Of a stretch of DNA of 64,000 nucleotides, positions 47,301-59,400 are shown one piece after another (the first letter of the stretch is position 1; the number at the start of each line of letters is the position of its first letter). The notes under the pieces are model-generated. The model was not told the origin of the DNA. It did no database searches and saw only the letters and a list, made by a program, of their open reading frames with translations. The stretch is from contig JADFUC010001296.1 in the NCBI GenBank assembly GCA_019722365.1, positions 310,001 through 374,000 on the forward strand, written 5' to 3'. Both the position numbers and the translations under genes were made by a program. The DNA comes from Lithospermum erythrorhizon. Taxonomy: Eukaryota; Streptophyta; Magnoliopsida; Boraginales; Boraginaceae.

Positions 47301-47905
47301 TTGAGCCATTCACAACCAGATGACATGTTTCTTCAACAATCTGTTTGTGCATGTATGTCAGCTGCTTTCTTGTCCTAACTATATGTTCTTATTCATGTTC
47401 ATAGACTCACATGGTCACATGCATACATATATATAGCAGTACCTGTCTACTTAGATGCATAAAATAGGACGACTTCCGCATCCAGGGGTCATGGACAGAT
47501 TTCAGATACATTATGCAATAGCCCTATTCATATTACCCCTTAATTGTCTGCTTGATAAGATTTTGCAAGAATTAAACCAGATGATATAGAATAAAACCTT
47601 ACAGGTAACCACTTCTGATCTACATAATGCAATTACAAGTTCACTGATTATCTTGCAAAATATAATTGAAAACTTGGTCACCCTTCCATGTAAATGTTAT
47701 TATGAAAACTTTCTTAACCCCTATTTAATGGTTAGCACGTGAGTTCAAATCGACTAACATATACCATCATGGACAGGAAATGCCGGGCCAGTTCTTCCAC
47801 AAGCTTTTTGAATTAATCGTTGTGAATGCTCCATCCATTAAAAGCAACATGTATGCCAAAAAAGTATTTGATTGGATGAAGAGAAAAAGATTGTGCTCTG
47901 CATAG
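44301..47905 (+). CDS. Pumilio-family (PUF) RNA-binding protein, five exons
   Basis: PUF proteins bind specific sequences in mRNA 3' ends and control decay or translation, mostly in the cytoplasm. Exons read from splice sites: 44301-45463, 45668-45830, 46500-46663, 46776-47037, 47777-47905. They join in phase to a 626-residue protein ending in TAG. All introns are GT...AG. Residues 1-300 are low-complexity, with four 25-residue repeats (70-169). Residues about 300-620 form the PUF domain with eight repeats. Base-contact triplets by repeat: S314/K315/Q318, S350/Y351/Q354, A389/K390/Q393, H426/H427/E430, C462/C463/Q466, N498/Y499/Q502, S534/N535/E538, N573/F574/Q577. Repeats 6 to 8 match the classic code for U, G, U, so a UGU core is predicted. 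The overall form resembles the shorter Arabidopsis-type Pumilio proteins such as the APUM9-12 group. The exact orthologue is not claimed. Confidence 0.92.
44508..44807 (+). repeat. Four in-frame 75-bp repeats in Pumilio exon 1
   Basis: Four tandem 25-codon units encode 'FVDNIMGQER..NNNNV.FLRAQN' at residues 70-94, 95-119, 120-144 and 145-169. Units 2 and 4 are closest ('RLCNNNN'). The reading frame is kept throughout. The unit contains a run of Asn codons (aacaacaat), which is slippage-prone. Confidence 0.9.
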
Positions 47906-48730
47906 ACATGTTGCAACAAAGAACAGAATGGGAATCCTGAAGTAGATATGTAACTTTTGTCTCAACTGCAGTTCGAAGTCCTGTTGATTGTAAGCTGGAT
48001 GCTGGAGTGTCTGAGCAGTTGTAGCCTCACTTTTGTAGTAAATGTAGTAGCAGAAAACTTCATGTATTCTTAACTGTATATGTAACTCGGTACACTGTCT
48101 TGGTTCCATAGCCGTACCTACGTATTTTGAAAAAAAAAACGTATTATCGTATCGAAAAAATGCGTATTTTGTAATCTAGTTGTATAAAACGCGTATAACC
48201 GTACCTGAATTAAAGATACATAAAAAATGATTATTTTTTAATCTGTTAATACAAAAGGTGTTATGAATGCCGAAAAATAAAAAACACTAAAAAAAAGTGT
48301 AAAAGCTATTGTTAACCTGATTTCCAAACCAATAGTTGTATCTATGTTTTTTGCTTTTACTAATAACTTGGTACTTTTTGTTTGATTTTTACTACAATAG
48401 GAGTAGTACATTACTATATCTCGAAACCTGTAGGTTGTAGCGTCTTCTCCATCAACAAGGATATGTGATTAGTTTTTTTTTATAGTTTATTAAAATAATT
48501 TCCACCCCTTCCTTCCTTTCTCTATATGAAAATCGAACGATCCAAAACTTCAAGAATACTTAATTGCTAGTTCAACTACAAGATCAATCAATGTTATCAT
48601 ATTTGATTAGTTTTATCACATAATTTATATATTGGTTGAATAACTTTTGCAAAGAATTAAATATATTACTATTTCATTCGAATTATGTGATCAATATTGA
48701 CTTATTAATTAAAATCGGATGATGATGTAG
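47906..48730. other. Pumilio 3' flank, no gene
   Basis: The 3' UTR and intergenic DNA. From about 48110 it becomes AT-rich, with repeated 'cgtatt' words (gtacctacgtattttg, aaacgtattatcgtatcg, aatgcgtattttg, aaaacgcgtataac). This suggests decayed repeat sequence. No frame of interest was found. Confidence 0.4.
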
Positions 48731-48735
48731 AAGTA

Positions 48736-51200
48736 TGAAATAACCCGTTCCGTATAAGTATTATTTTAATATTATTCGAGGGTAGAAATAAGTAAATGTT
48801 CGAGGTTGTGTTGTTAATAGAGATGAGTTTTTAAACCGCAAACCAAAGCGAGATCTAACACCATTCTAAATATCTCCACTTAACCTCGATTCACTATTCA
48901 ACATCTTAAATTGACACACGAGCCACTTTCTTTCCCCATTTGGCCAAACCCCTTGAAAGAAAAAAACAATTCTCCTCCATTTTCCTTTTCTTCCTTTGTT
49001 GCTTAGGACTAAAGTTGATTGACTAGCTTCCCCTCATCATCCTCTACACTTTAAAGTAAGAAAGTTTGTAGTTTTTTATATTTTTAAGAAGTTATGAAAG
49101 TTTGACTTTTGTTGACTATTATGACTTTGAGTTTTGGGACTTTAAAATGGTATAGAGGTATCACCTAAGCTTGGATTATGTGGTTAGAAGTGATAATAAT
49201 CGATTTTGGGGGTTGAATGTGTTAGTTGACTTTTAGGTTGACTTTTTCCAAACCACCTTTAAGTTGTAAAAGTATATCATTGGGCCTTAATATAGTTGTT
49301 TTGGAGTTAAAGTTTTGATGTTAAGGTGGTTGGAAGAGATGATGTTGAATTAGGTTTGTGTAATTGAGTAGTAATTGGGTTTTTGAATAAAGATTGTTAA
49401 AGATGGGTAAATTAGTTTGGGAAAATTGATTTTTGGGTTAATTAGAGTTGTTTAAAGTGTTAGTGTGGGTATGGGGTGAGGGCCGATTATAGTAGTGAGG
49501 TGTGGTGGTTGAAATGTTATCGTTTTATTAGTCGTTTATGCTCGTGTAGTAATCTTTCCACCTTAAGTTAATATTTGGTAACTAAATTGTTGTAAAGTTG
49601 GATAGTTAACGATATGGAGTTAAATGGTAGTAAGTAGTAATTGTACTTCTCGGGTGTTTTGGTTAGGCGTGGAGCGTGGGAAAGGCACTTGGACTAATTA
49701 GGCGAGGCGCTATTTATTGCTAGCCAAGGTGAGTATTTATCTCACGGGTGTAGATTAGTTTACTTCTTCGTGAATGTGTTGAATTTGGTAATAATTGTGA
49801 GCATGTTATCTATGTATTGTGTGTTGATTATTTGAGTATGCGTTATTGGTTGAGTAGTTGGGTTGTGTGTGATGTTTTGTTGGTTGGAGTGGCATGGAAC
49901 GAGTTGTTTAGGGGTGGTTGATGTATGATGAGTTGTACTACCCGGTATTGCCTTGTACTTCAGTATGAGTGTGTTGTATTTGCCTCGTACCTCGTTCACA
50001 GTATATTTGTTATCGGTATTGCCTTGTACTTCGGTATGAGTGTGTTGTATTTGCCTCGTACCTCGTTACGAGTGTGTTGTTGCCCGGTATTGCCTTGTAC
50101 TTCGGTATGAGTGTGTTGTATTTGCCTCGTATCTCGTTACGAGTGTGTTGTTATCCGGTATTGCCTTGTACTTCGGTATGAGTGTGTTGTATTTGCCTCG
50201 TACCTCGTTACGAGTGTGTTGTTTGCAGCTTGTAATCGACCAGGGCATAAGTTTCTCCCCGAGGTTGAGGTTGATTATAGGCGTCTTAGTTGTAGAAATT
50301 TGGATTCACTTTGGAGTTGATTGAGTTGTTTAGTTGTGAAGTTGAGTAGTACCAACGTTGTTGGTAGAGTTGTGGAGTTGGATGGTCTAGTTGTTAGTCG
50401 TGATGTTTTACATTGTTGGTTGATAGAGTAGAGTTGTGGACTTGATTGGGTATTGTTGTCGTTGTTTTCTTGAAATGCATGATTATCATTGTCGGATGTT
50501 CTTTTATTAGATTATGCATATTTAGTTGGATGGGCCGCATAATTCATGTCCTTGAGAGATAATAGAGTATTGATATACCTTTATGATGTGAGCATGATAA
50601 TGAACCCAGCTGTTGATATTTTCTTTTATTATGGTCTTGAGTTGTATAGTAATACATCATGTCTATCTAATTTATGCGAACTTAGCCATTCTTATATTAC
50701 ACTAGCACTAGGTGTGAGCTAATTTCCGCTTTGAGATAAGTATTCACTAAGCTTATGACTTACCTTTGTCGCTATAGGCGGCATTTTTTATTTATGTCGG
50801 AGTTGGCAGGTGGTGCTTCAGCGTATTCGGATCTATTCGAGTGATCGTGCCTTAGAGCACAGGTGGCGATGGGTGGTGGAACTCTCACTTGGAGTCTGGA
50901 TTATTTTGATTGTAGTTCGGATTCCTCTATTTGTTGTTACTTCGATTTCAGACTGAGTTGTATATTGACATTTTGTACTTTGGTCGATTGTTGGATGTTG
51001 GTTGTTTTGTGTGTTTAGGAAATATCACGATGGATCATTTCTTAAAAGCGATTCTTTTCAAATATATATTATTTTTTATTTGGTTATTTAGAAGCTGGTA
51101 AGTCTTTTAAATTTGAGTTATCATCGTTGGTGACTCACGATGTCAATTTGGATGATTCTAACCTCGGGCGGCCAGGCACAGGCGAGAATTAGATCCCACA
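48736..51200 (+). repeat. Solo LTR of a gypsy family related to the 31-40 kb element
   Basis: The segment starts TGAAATAACCCGTTCCG and ends AGATCCCACA. A perfect 5-bp target duplication AAGTA occurs at 48731-48735 and 51201-51205. The internal order of landmarks (gttgacttttaggttgact, gggccttaatatagttgtt, cgggtgttttggttaggcgt, ggcggcattttttatttat, gtgactcacgatgt, gggcggccaggcacagg) follows that of the gypsy LTRs at 31475 and 37795, but it is clearly diverged. No internal domain or second LTR is present, so it is a solo LTR left by recombination. Confidence 0.85.
49943..50226 (+). repeat. 71-bp minisatellite, four units, in the solo LTR
   Basis: Units start at 49943, 50014, 50085 and 50156, exactly 71 bases apart, each beginning cggtattgccttgtacttcg. 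Units 2 to 4 are nearly identical; unit 1 differs at the end. Each unit is itself two related halves, 'gccttgtacttcggtatgag' and 'gcctcgtacctcgttacgag', each followed by tgtgttgt. The structure is therefore a higher-order repeat of a shorter ancestor of about 35 bases. Confidence 0.9.
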
Positions 51201-51279
51201 AAGTATATATGAAAAATCTTTAATTTTCTTTACTTCTTTGAATGAGCTTTATACACGCGAGAAATCCATTAGGAATTAG

Positions 51280-51460
51280 AGGGTGTTTGGCTAAGCTTAT
51301 TTTTGGTCAAAATCAATTTATAAGTTGATTTTGACAAAATGACGTGTTTAGCTAGCAAGTTTAATGTGTAATTTATAAGTTGAAATCAACTTATAAGTTG
51401 AAATAAAAAAAGTAGCAAATTTTAACTTTTTCAAACTTATAAATTGGTTTGGCCAATAAT
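51280..51460. mobile_element. MITE-like sequence
   Basis: The opening words gagggtgtttggctaagctt and gcttatttttggtc are mirrored by the inner run 'aaacttataaattggtttgg' near 51433. Between them are repeated palindromic words (aacttataagttgaaatcaa). The pattern is common at ends of small plant DNA elements. Ends and target duplication were not resolved. Confidence 0.35.
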
Positions 51461-52124
51461 TCTTAGTATACTTTAATATTCTTTATCACCTTATTTATCT
51501 TCATTTAATAATCATAAAGATATAATTTTGATTTATACCAATTTTTAATATTTACTCTTTATTGAGAAAAAATAAAAAATAAATAAATATTATATTTTTA
51601 ATTCATAAATATAATTTTTAGTTATAGTTATTTTTTCTATTCTTTGAAATATAAATTACTAATTTATTTATATCATAAAGATAAAAAGTGATATATGAGA
51701 TATTTACATAAGTCATTTTATCCTTTTTACAACTATAAGTGAATTCTTTATAAATTGCGTTAATGGATTTGTCGCGTATAAGTAGTCGAGCTTGTGTGCA
51801 TACTGGACACTGGTAGATGAAGTCTGATCCTAATGTCCGGGTGAAAGTTCCCGTAATTTGTCATTGGATCATTCCAATTTTTAGAATTTTGTATGAAATA
51901 TAAAAAAGGTGATGTCAATCAAATATTTTCTTTATTGACATATTAACATGTATTTTTTAAGTTACATAATAAAAAAATCGTTTTATTAAATTTTATAGAT
52001 CTCCTATGTGCAACACAATATCAAAAAAATGGAACACAAAGGAAACAATATCTACTGCTTCCTCTTTCTTTTATGGGACTAACTTCAGGGAATATAATCC
52101 CACCAAGTGAAGCCATCTCCTCAT
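51461..52124. other. AT-rich intergenic DNA, no gene
   Basis: No coding or repeat structure was recognised. Confidence 0.4.
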
Positions 52125-52140
52125 ACAAATTAAAAAGCAG

Positions 52141-52368
52141 TTCCTGACATAGCTCAATTGATAAACGAATGAGAGTGTTAAATGTCGGTATTCTAGCTTC
52201 TTCATGTTGTGGGTTCGAGTCACGCAAGTGGCAGAATTTCGAATTAAAGTGGTTTAAAGGAAGCTCTCGTCCCCTAACCAGTTGAGGCACATCCCGCGAT
52301 TCACCTCCTCCGTGGAATCCCAGGACAGAAACCTCGAAGGACCGATAGTGTGACGGTTTCACACTTTT
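52141..52368 (+). mobile_element. tRNA-derived SINE with target duplication
   Basis: A 228-bp body begins like a tRNA: an A-box-like 'tagctcaattgata' (about 52150) and a strong B-box 'gggttcgagtcacgc' (about 52211-52225). The tail ends in cacacttttac, a T-rich end rather than poly(A). It is flanked by 16-bp duplications: acaaattaaaaagcag at 52125-52140 and acaaattaaaaaacag at 52369-52384, one mismatch. This is the hallmark of LINE-driven insertion. It has no protein-coding function. Confidence 0.82.
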
Positions 52369-52384
52369 ACAAATTAAAAAACAG

Positions 52385-55300
52385 CTTGGATCACTAAAGA
52401 ATTATATTATTCCTCGTATGAAATAAAAACATAAAAAGAACATTGGCTTGAATCCCAAGCCAATGTTTAAAGTGAAATATACTCCATATATTCTGTTTCT
52501 AAAAAAAATCAATGTCTTGCCAAGCAACGGTACCTATGTTTAGGAATATTCAGACTGTTGAAAGATTGTCCTGATTTATGTTATTTCGTTAAAAACAACG
52601 GTACCTATGTTTGAAAAAAGTTCAAATGTGGTGATCTGATCTGCTTTATTTCATACTCCTTTGATTTTTTTATTGTCATCCTATATTTTTGCACAATTAT
52701 TAAAAAATATTATTCTTTTCACTCTTAAATGATAGAGTCATTTCATATTGCACAAAGTTTAAGACAAATTTAAATTCAACTCACATTTATTCAATTTTCC
52801 TTCATTTTATCTTTCTAATTTTGGCAAAAAGATACCTAAAATGAGATTTCTAAATTTAGAAAATAGGATTAATAAATAGGAATGGAGGGAGTATTATTTT
52901 TCTTTTGTACCCTCATTTAAAAGATGATGAATATTGACTCTATACGGATTCTCATAAGATATTCAAATTAAAGAATAAAAAATGACTAAATGTATTTAAT
53001 GTTTAGGGATATAATAGGAAAAGGAAGGACAAAAATGTATAAAAAATGTAGAATGACAATTAAAAGAAATATTAAAAAAATTTATTAGGATGACAAGTAA
53101 AAAAATTGGAGGGAATATTAAATTAGTAATATAGGACTAAAGGAGTAATACTTCATTAATGATATTCCGCAGTATTATTAATGTTATTTCTGGCCTTTAT
53201 ATGTCTTTATTATACATTTAACTTTAATTGTAATGGGATACCAAATAGGCAAATACCTTGCTGCTTTTGAGAAAAGGACAGATACCCATCTGATCTGAAG
53301 TCTGAAAATATGCAGGTTTTAATTCTACCAATCTGATGCTCCCCTCTCACCCAAAAGGCTTAAGAGAAAAGGACAGATACCCAGCATTATTTGTATTTGT
53401 TTTTTGGTAAATACACGATATATCTAGAAAAAATTTACTTTTTCATAATATTTGATTGTTAAAAATTTTAATATATATTTTTACAATTGCAATATAGCTT
53501 TTTATATTTTCAATGGAGTTTTTTACAATTCTCAATATAGTTTTTTATTATCCATTAATAAAATATTTTTCATCTAAACAATCCTCTATTTTAAAACGAA
53601 ATGAATACTCCTCTCAATTCATATTATGAGTCAATTAATCTATTTCTATTTTTTATGTATCGGCCAATCTATTACGGAGTACAACATATTTATATCTAAT
53701 TGTATAAAGTATGTAATAGTTCTCACTTTATTATGAATATGTAGTATTCTGTATTAACTTAATAACAAAATTAGATTATTTATAATGCAAGTAATAAGAT
53801 TACTTTATTTAAATTACTTGTAATAACATTCAAGTCATTCTAATAACAAGACTCGAGTTGATTAGAAAAATAAAAGATTAATCACTCTATTTAAGCCTAA
53901 ATTAATTTTGATTAAAATAACATAAAGTGATTTATAATGGATATGTAACATGTGATTACATTATGGATACATAAAATATCACAAAACGGTTGCTTTGAAA
54001 TGTATAAAGTAGCATATATATTTTACCCAGAAAAAAGAGGATAAACCGGTAGTATGAATTTTAGTCAAATTATTACACCTTAAATTTTGATCTTGATTCG
54101 ATCCATGTTATAGATGTTGGATATTTGGGGGTGTGAATTCAAAATTTGGTAATCCTTTTGTATGTCAAAGAATTGTATTAAAGAATGGAATGAAAAAATG
54201 AAAGTTTTTATTTGTACTACATAGGAGGCGAGTGGGAGCAAAGCTCACTTTATAAGTTTGAGTCCTCATGAACTTAGTAAATTGTGTTACTGCTACTATG
54301 CCAAAGTTTTGATCAGCTCATAGGGGCGGGCGCAAATTCTGGTAAAACGGTACTTTTGGAAATTGTGGAATTGCAGCATTTCACATACAACTAACGCAGC
54401 TTCGAACCTGGGGGCCTACGCGAGCCAAGATTTGCTTCCTGTAAATGCATAATCACGTAAGGAAGAATAAGCTGCGATTTGTCAATATTTTTCACTCACG
54501 CATTTAACCATCATCCGGCATCTCTTCCGGTCAGAAGAAACACACACAAATATATAAAAACTGAGAGCTCCCATCCTCTCTACATTTTTTGATGTCTGTT
54601 TTTTTAGGTGATACTTCAACCTGCTCATGAAGCTCGTTGGACTCATTCACTAGTGCTTGTGAAGTCAAATGGGCCATTTATTTGGGGAAATAATCACCTC
54701 TCTGTTCCTAAGCAACTACTCCAAGAGCCGAATTGCTTTTGGGCGAAAGTTGCATCTTTACGCGATTTCGATCCGTTTCATTTCATGTATTTTACAGTGT
54801 TGTTGTAATCATATATGAATAGTTTGTTGTTGTTCGTTTGTAAATTAAATGGTGATATAAATTCGCTTTCTATTAATTTCTACAATGATTTATTTCTATA
54901 AACAACTATTTTTGCAGCCCAAAAGGAAATGCTGGGTGATCCCTAAATATCTCCGCGTCTCAATCTAACAAGTTGTGAGGGGCTTCAATCATGTTGACCC
55001 AAGTTTATACATTAGAAAAACAGTATCTGGTATCCTCAATGAGCTTCTTTAAAACAAAACTCTCACATAACGACTAACAAAATCAAATATGGATTTTAAG
55101 GTCAACTGAGGTTATGTATTTACAACTAAGCTATATATGTGCACCTAAACCAGCTACTCTTTGAATATAAAATGGTGATATATAAGATTGGCTGATGTGC
55201 CTTTTGTTGTTACTTAATTGGGGCTAAAAATTGGTACAAAGTGTAGACTGGCTGAACGGCTGAGCATGTTGGGAAGTACTGAAATTGAGAATAAAATCAT

Positions 55301-57719
55301 AGATATGCGACAAAGGAAAGGTAAAATGAGATGTGTGGTTAAAGTCCAGGGTCCCATTATTGGAAATAGTCGGATATTAGTAACAAACTTCACCAAAATA
55401 GTCAACCATTACCGATTCTCCCCCACCATTTACGGCACATGAATTCAATCATCTTTTCCAACTTGGTCAATACTCAATATATACACCTATTTCTGATGTT
55501 ACCAAATATTTGCTGGATTTTATGACTATGTATACTCTTTTTCCAAATACAAATTTATTCATTGTGGATTGTCTAATTTGAGGTATTGATACTACTGGAT
55601 TAAGGAGTGGTAATTACAATCCGCTAAAAATATATAATTATAATAATTCACCGGGCTTGCACTACAGTACGACGGGACTCTACTCATTAATCTTCAGAAT
55701 ACGGCTTTTTTGCAAAGAAAGACCGCTGGCCCACTCACACCTTCTTCGCTCAATTTTATGAGATCCGGAGTCTGTTAACGCCCAAATGATCCGTAACCGT
55801 CACCGTCGACTGAAGCGATCGCGAAATGATCACAAACACTGACGATCAAGCCCAAGATTGATTTTATATGAGAAAGATCGAAAATAACGAACGTACTAAG
55901 AATAAGAGTTTTAATTAAATATGGGGCGACTAACGACGGCGATTTATGTGCAATTACTACGAACATTATAAGATACTCTTTCACATGTAATCACGCCACT
56001 TGGCCCCTTATCTCGCACTTCTGTAATCACGAACCCTATCCATATGTTTCATTACCCAATAAATGTGAGCCAAATAATAATATATATATCAAGGAGTATT
56101 CATAATTCAAGAACAACCAAGGTGCTAAAATTTTCAAAAATCCAAGTATTGATACTCTTCCTAAAAAGATTCGAATTGTTCACACATACATTAAGTGCCA
56201 ATTAATGGTGATACTAAAGAGTAAAATGTCCCCGGTACCACATGATGGATTAGTCGACTCAACAAACAACTCGATTATTAAGTTGGTCGTGCTCGAGTTG
56301 AACATCCTACCTACATTCCAGGTCATATTGAAGTTTAAAATTGAACGAAGACAATATGAAACATAACGTAATATGCAAAATACTCTGTATAAAATAGAAC
56401 TATTGAAAAAACTCGCAGCCAAATTGGGATGAATGTAATATAAACTAGGACATGATTAAAGGGAGAAATACTAAGTCATCAAGGGAGGCAGAGTTGTTAA
56501 AGTCTTACGTTAAATGGACAGCTTATAAGTGCATAATAGTACTCCGTATAATATTGCAAAGTCGTGATTTAATTTGAACTCTAAACATCTCACTCAATCA
56601 TTATCTTGAACTCCATCTTAAATGTAACTGTATGATTTGCTTAATTAACTAAGCTAAATAATGGGGAAATAGTAAAAGAGATGTACATCTTTAATGAATG
56701 GCTATTTCCCTAGGAACATGGGAAAATGTCCAAAAGATTAACGTTAGCAAGTTGGCCATTTCCTGGTTCTTGTTTTTTCTTTGATTTGCTTACATGCAAA
56801 AGCCTAGCAAATTGAATAATAATTGTGCAAATTTTGTCTGAATACTTCTGGTTTTATATACTCTAGAAGCTAGCTAACTGTCACAGTCATTTGCTAGGCT
56901 TTCGACAAAGATATATTGGCTTACAAATACTAGTATACTACTCTTCTTCATCAGTTTCAGGATCCAAGTTTATTAAATAATCCATTTGAATAAAAGCATG
57001 TGAAGTTCATATGTTTTACTCCTTTGGATTCTTTGCACGTCATTAGATTCCGGTCTTGAATCTCAATCTTCATGTATCAAGGCCGATCCAGGATTTAAAG
57101 ACGGGGTATTTATTTTATTCAAGTTATTACAATTTTTATATTACTAGTAAGTAGTAACATCCAAAAGTTTCATTTTATATCGATTTACACTATAAATTTA
57201 TTTATTTTCTCATTCACATTACTAATAATTATTGATAATAACTCGATTATCAAGTGCACTAATTATCATGTCATCTTTCAATAAAAAAATCATCAAACAA
57301 AATTATCATTAATCCATTTTTTGTACTAATTAATATACTTCTTTATAATTCTTCTATATTTTTTCAAGATATTTCTACTTTTAAGAATGAGAAAAAATGA
57401 GGTTCCTTTAAAAGGTTGTATAATTTTTTTAAAATTTTGGTAATATGACTATAAAATATTAATATAATAAAGTTGATTGAACAAATTTATAATTAATTTT
57501 TGACATCTTAGATTTAAAATAAAAAGATAAAAAGGAGAAAAAATCATATAAAAGAATATATATAATTTATAATTTTCTTTGAAAAAAATTTACTATTCTT
57601 ATTTGAAGCTTTATATTAGAATATAAACTTGAAATTGGAAATTTAAAACTTTAAGCATATATAGCTCCAAAAAAAGAGTTTAATATGAATACATTAATAA
57701 TATCTAAGTACAGATGAAA
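52385..57719. other. Intergenic DNA without recognised genes
   Basis: AT-rich DNA with several short open frames (for example 54608-54808 and 55218-55442) that show no known domain, no splice context and no codon pattern that persuades me. A diverged duplication of about 73 bases around 'aacggtacctatgtttg' is at about 52526-52620. A somewhat GC-richer patch at 54300-54540 and another at 55660-55990 have no assignable content. Confidence 0.4.
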
Positions 57720-57729
57720 GTTACTTTAG

Positions 57730-57805
57730 AGGTCAGTACATTAATGATCAGCTTGCATTGCTCAAAACACGCTACATTAATGATCAGCTTGGATTGCTAA
57801 AAACG
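57730..57805 (+). repeat. Local tandem duplication
   Basis: The word 'tacattaatgatcagcttg' occurs twice, followed by cattgctcaaaac and gattgctaaaaac. The two copies are about 35 bases apart. Confidence 0.6.
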
Positions 57806-58918
57806 GTAAAATGTTGCCAAAGAGGTTCGAACTATGGTATTTTAGTTGACATTTCATAGAATATCAACATTAAAAGTGTCAAATTTAACACTTATCTTTC
57901 CGCGATCAACTTAACATCATCAAATAACACTCATTTTTCACCAATACCACCAGAAAGGCTGTTCTCGGTGACGTCAAATTAATTTATCTCCCTTCCACAT
58001 CACTCCATCATATACCCCACCATATTTTCATTTCTCTTTATTTATTTCATATATATAGTTATTAAATTTATAATTACTACAACAATTGATATGAAATTAA
58101 TTAAATTTGATGGAGGATTAAAAGAAGAATAAAAAGGTGAAAAACTCGATGAGTTTTTTCAAGGTTCAAATGACACAAACCTGTATTCTATTTATGTGAG
58201 CCTCAAAAGTAAAAATACCAGATAATTTTTTTTCTCATAATTATTATGCAAAAAAAAAAGATTTGGGGATCAAGAGGAAATAGACCAATCACCAAGTTAC
58301 TGTGGCGGCCTCGCCTGGATGCAGCCATGAGCGGTAAATAATGGTTGGTTGGTTTTTTTTTTGATTTATTTTATTCACAGGTCAGGCGACTTTTTGGGTG
58401 TAAAAAATTGGTCTCGGATCAAATATTGATTCCGGCCTCCACAAGCAATTACACTCAATTAATTTTACCGCAGAAAATAATTCCCTAATACCCTAATTGA
58501 TCCATCAAGGCACTCGGTCTTAGTCTTATGTATCATTTCAGCTAACATTCCTTAATGTTGGGTATTCATTTGAATATCCTGACGGCCCTTTGGATCCGTT
58601 ACTGTGTATCACTCTGACTTTAATTTCATTCGGACTCTGGCATCTCAATCTTTGTTCATCGAAAATAATTTATAAATTCACAAGATAGGTAATTCTAAGA
58701 GCAATATCTCATACTTAAAGTTACATTAGATATTGAATGGTTTAGTTGAGCTATAACACCATTAATCCTTTTAGAGTAATAAGGATTCAAATCTTATTGA
58801 AATATTAACTATAAAAAAATTACATTTCTGGAAGTCTTGTTATTAAGTGGTGAAGGCAAATTTACAAATGAAAAATAATTTACGAGACCAACTCATCATT
58901 AAGAGGTCGGGTGATCTC

Positions 58919-59030
58919 TCAACTAATTTGAACGACAAGAAGCGTTTCCTCATATTCAGCTTGCATCGAGCGTCAGCTCATCCGAGTGTCAACTAATTTG
59001 AACGACAAGAAGCGTTTCCTCATATTCACC
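58919..59030 (+). repeat. Direct repeat of 41 bases, 70 bp apart
   Basis: A perfect copy of 'tcaactaatttgaacgacaa' continuing through 'gaagcgtttcctcatattca' occurs at 58919-58959 and 58989-59029. The intervening sequence is GC-richer than the surroundings. Confidence 0.75.
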
Positions 59031-59049
59031 AACGCATAAATTGACAACA

Positions 59050-59400
59050 TTTTCTTATTACTCCTATTTAGAGTCAGACGAGCCGAGATAAAACAAGATG
59101 CCCAGATAAGAACATCCATGCCTGTGCCGAGCAAACTATTGGAATTCGGGTCGTGAGCAAACCGCCCCTATCTCTATTCCCACTGATAAAGGTAAATACA
59201 TGGGCAAGATCCTCTTGCTCTCTCTCGTAGCTATAAACCTCAACTACGACTCCGCCAGAGTAGCTGGGACCGCCTCCCACTCACCCCGGACGGCGCTACC
59301 CTTCTTCCCTATCCGAAAAAGTCCAATGAAAGCGCTAAAAGCCCCGCCCGACCGGGTCTATATCAGGCGATTACGAGCCGGCCACGCTCGGCTGGCCTGA
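59050..59400. other. GC-rich block, possible LTR fragment
   Basis: Unusually GC-rich sequence with the order of words often seen at plant gypsy LTR ends: 'cctcttgctctctctcgtag', 'aacctcaactacgactccgc', 'gggaccgcctcccactcacc'. No primer-binding site, second LTR or coding remnant was found, so the assignment is tentative. Confidence 0.3.

Noticed and set aside
49925..50324. Several overlapping plus-strand frames with a Cys/Val/Leu-rich repeated peptide
   Set aside because: They are the 71-bp minisatellite read in rotating frames inside a solo LTR, so not a gene.
54608..54808. 66-codon open frame with a near-natural amino-acid composition
   Set aside because: No recognisable motif, no splice or promoter context and no sign of conservation inside the window.
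59074..59400. Open frames on both strands of the GC-rich block as a possible gene
   Set aside because: Frames are open because stop codons are rare in GC-rich DNA. The word order looks more like an LTR fragment.
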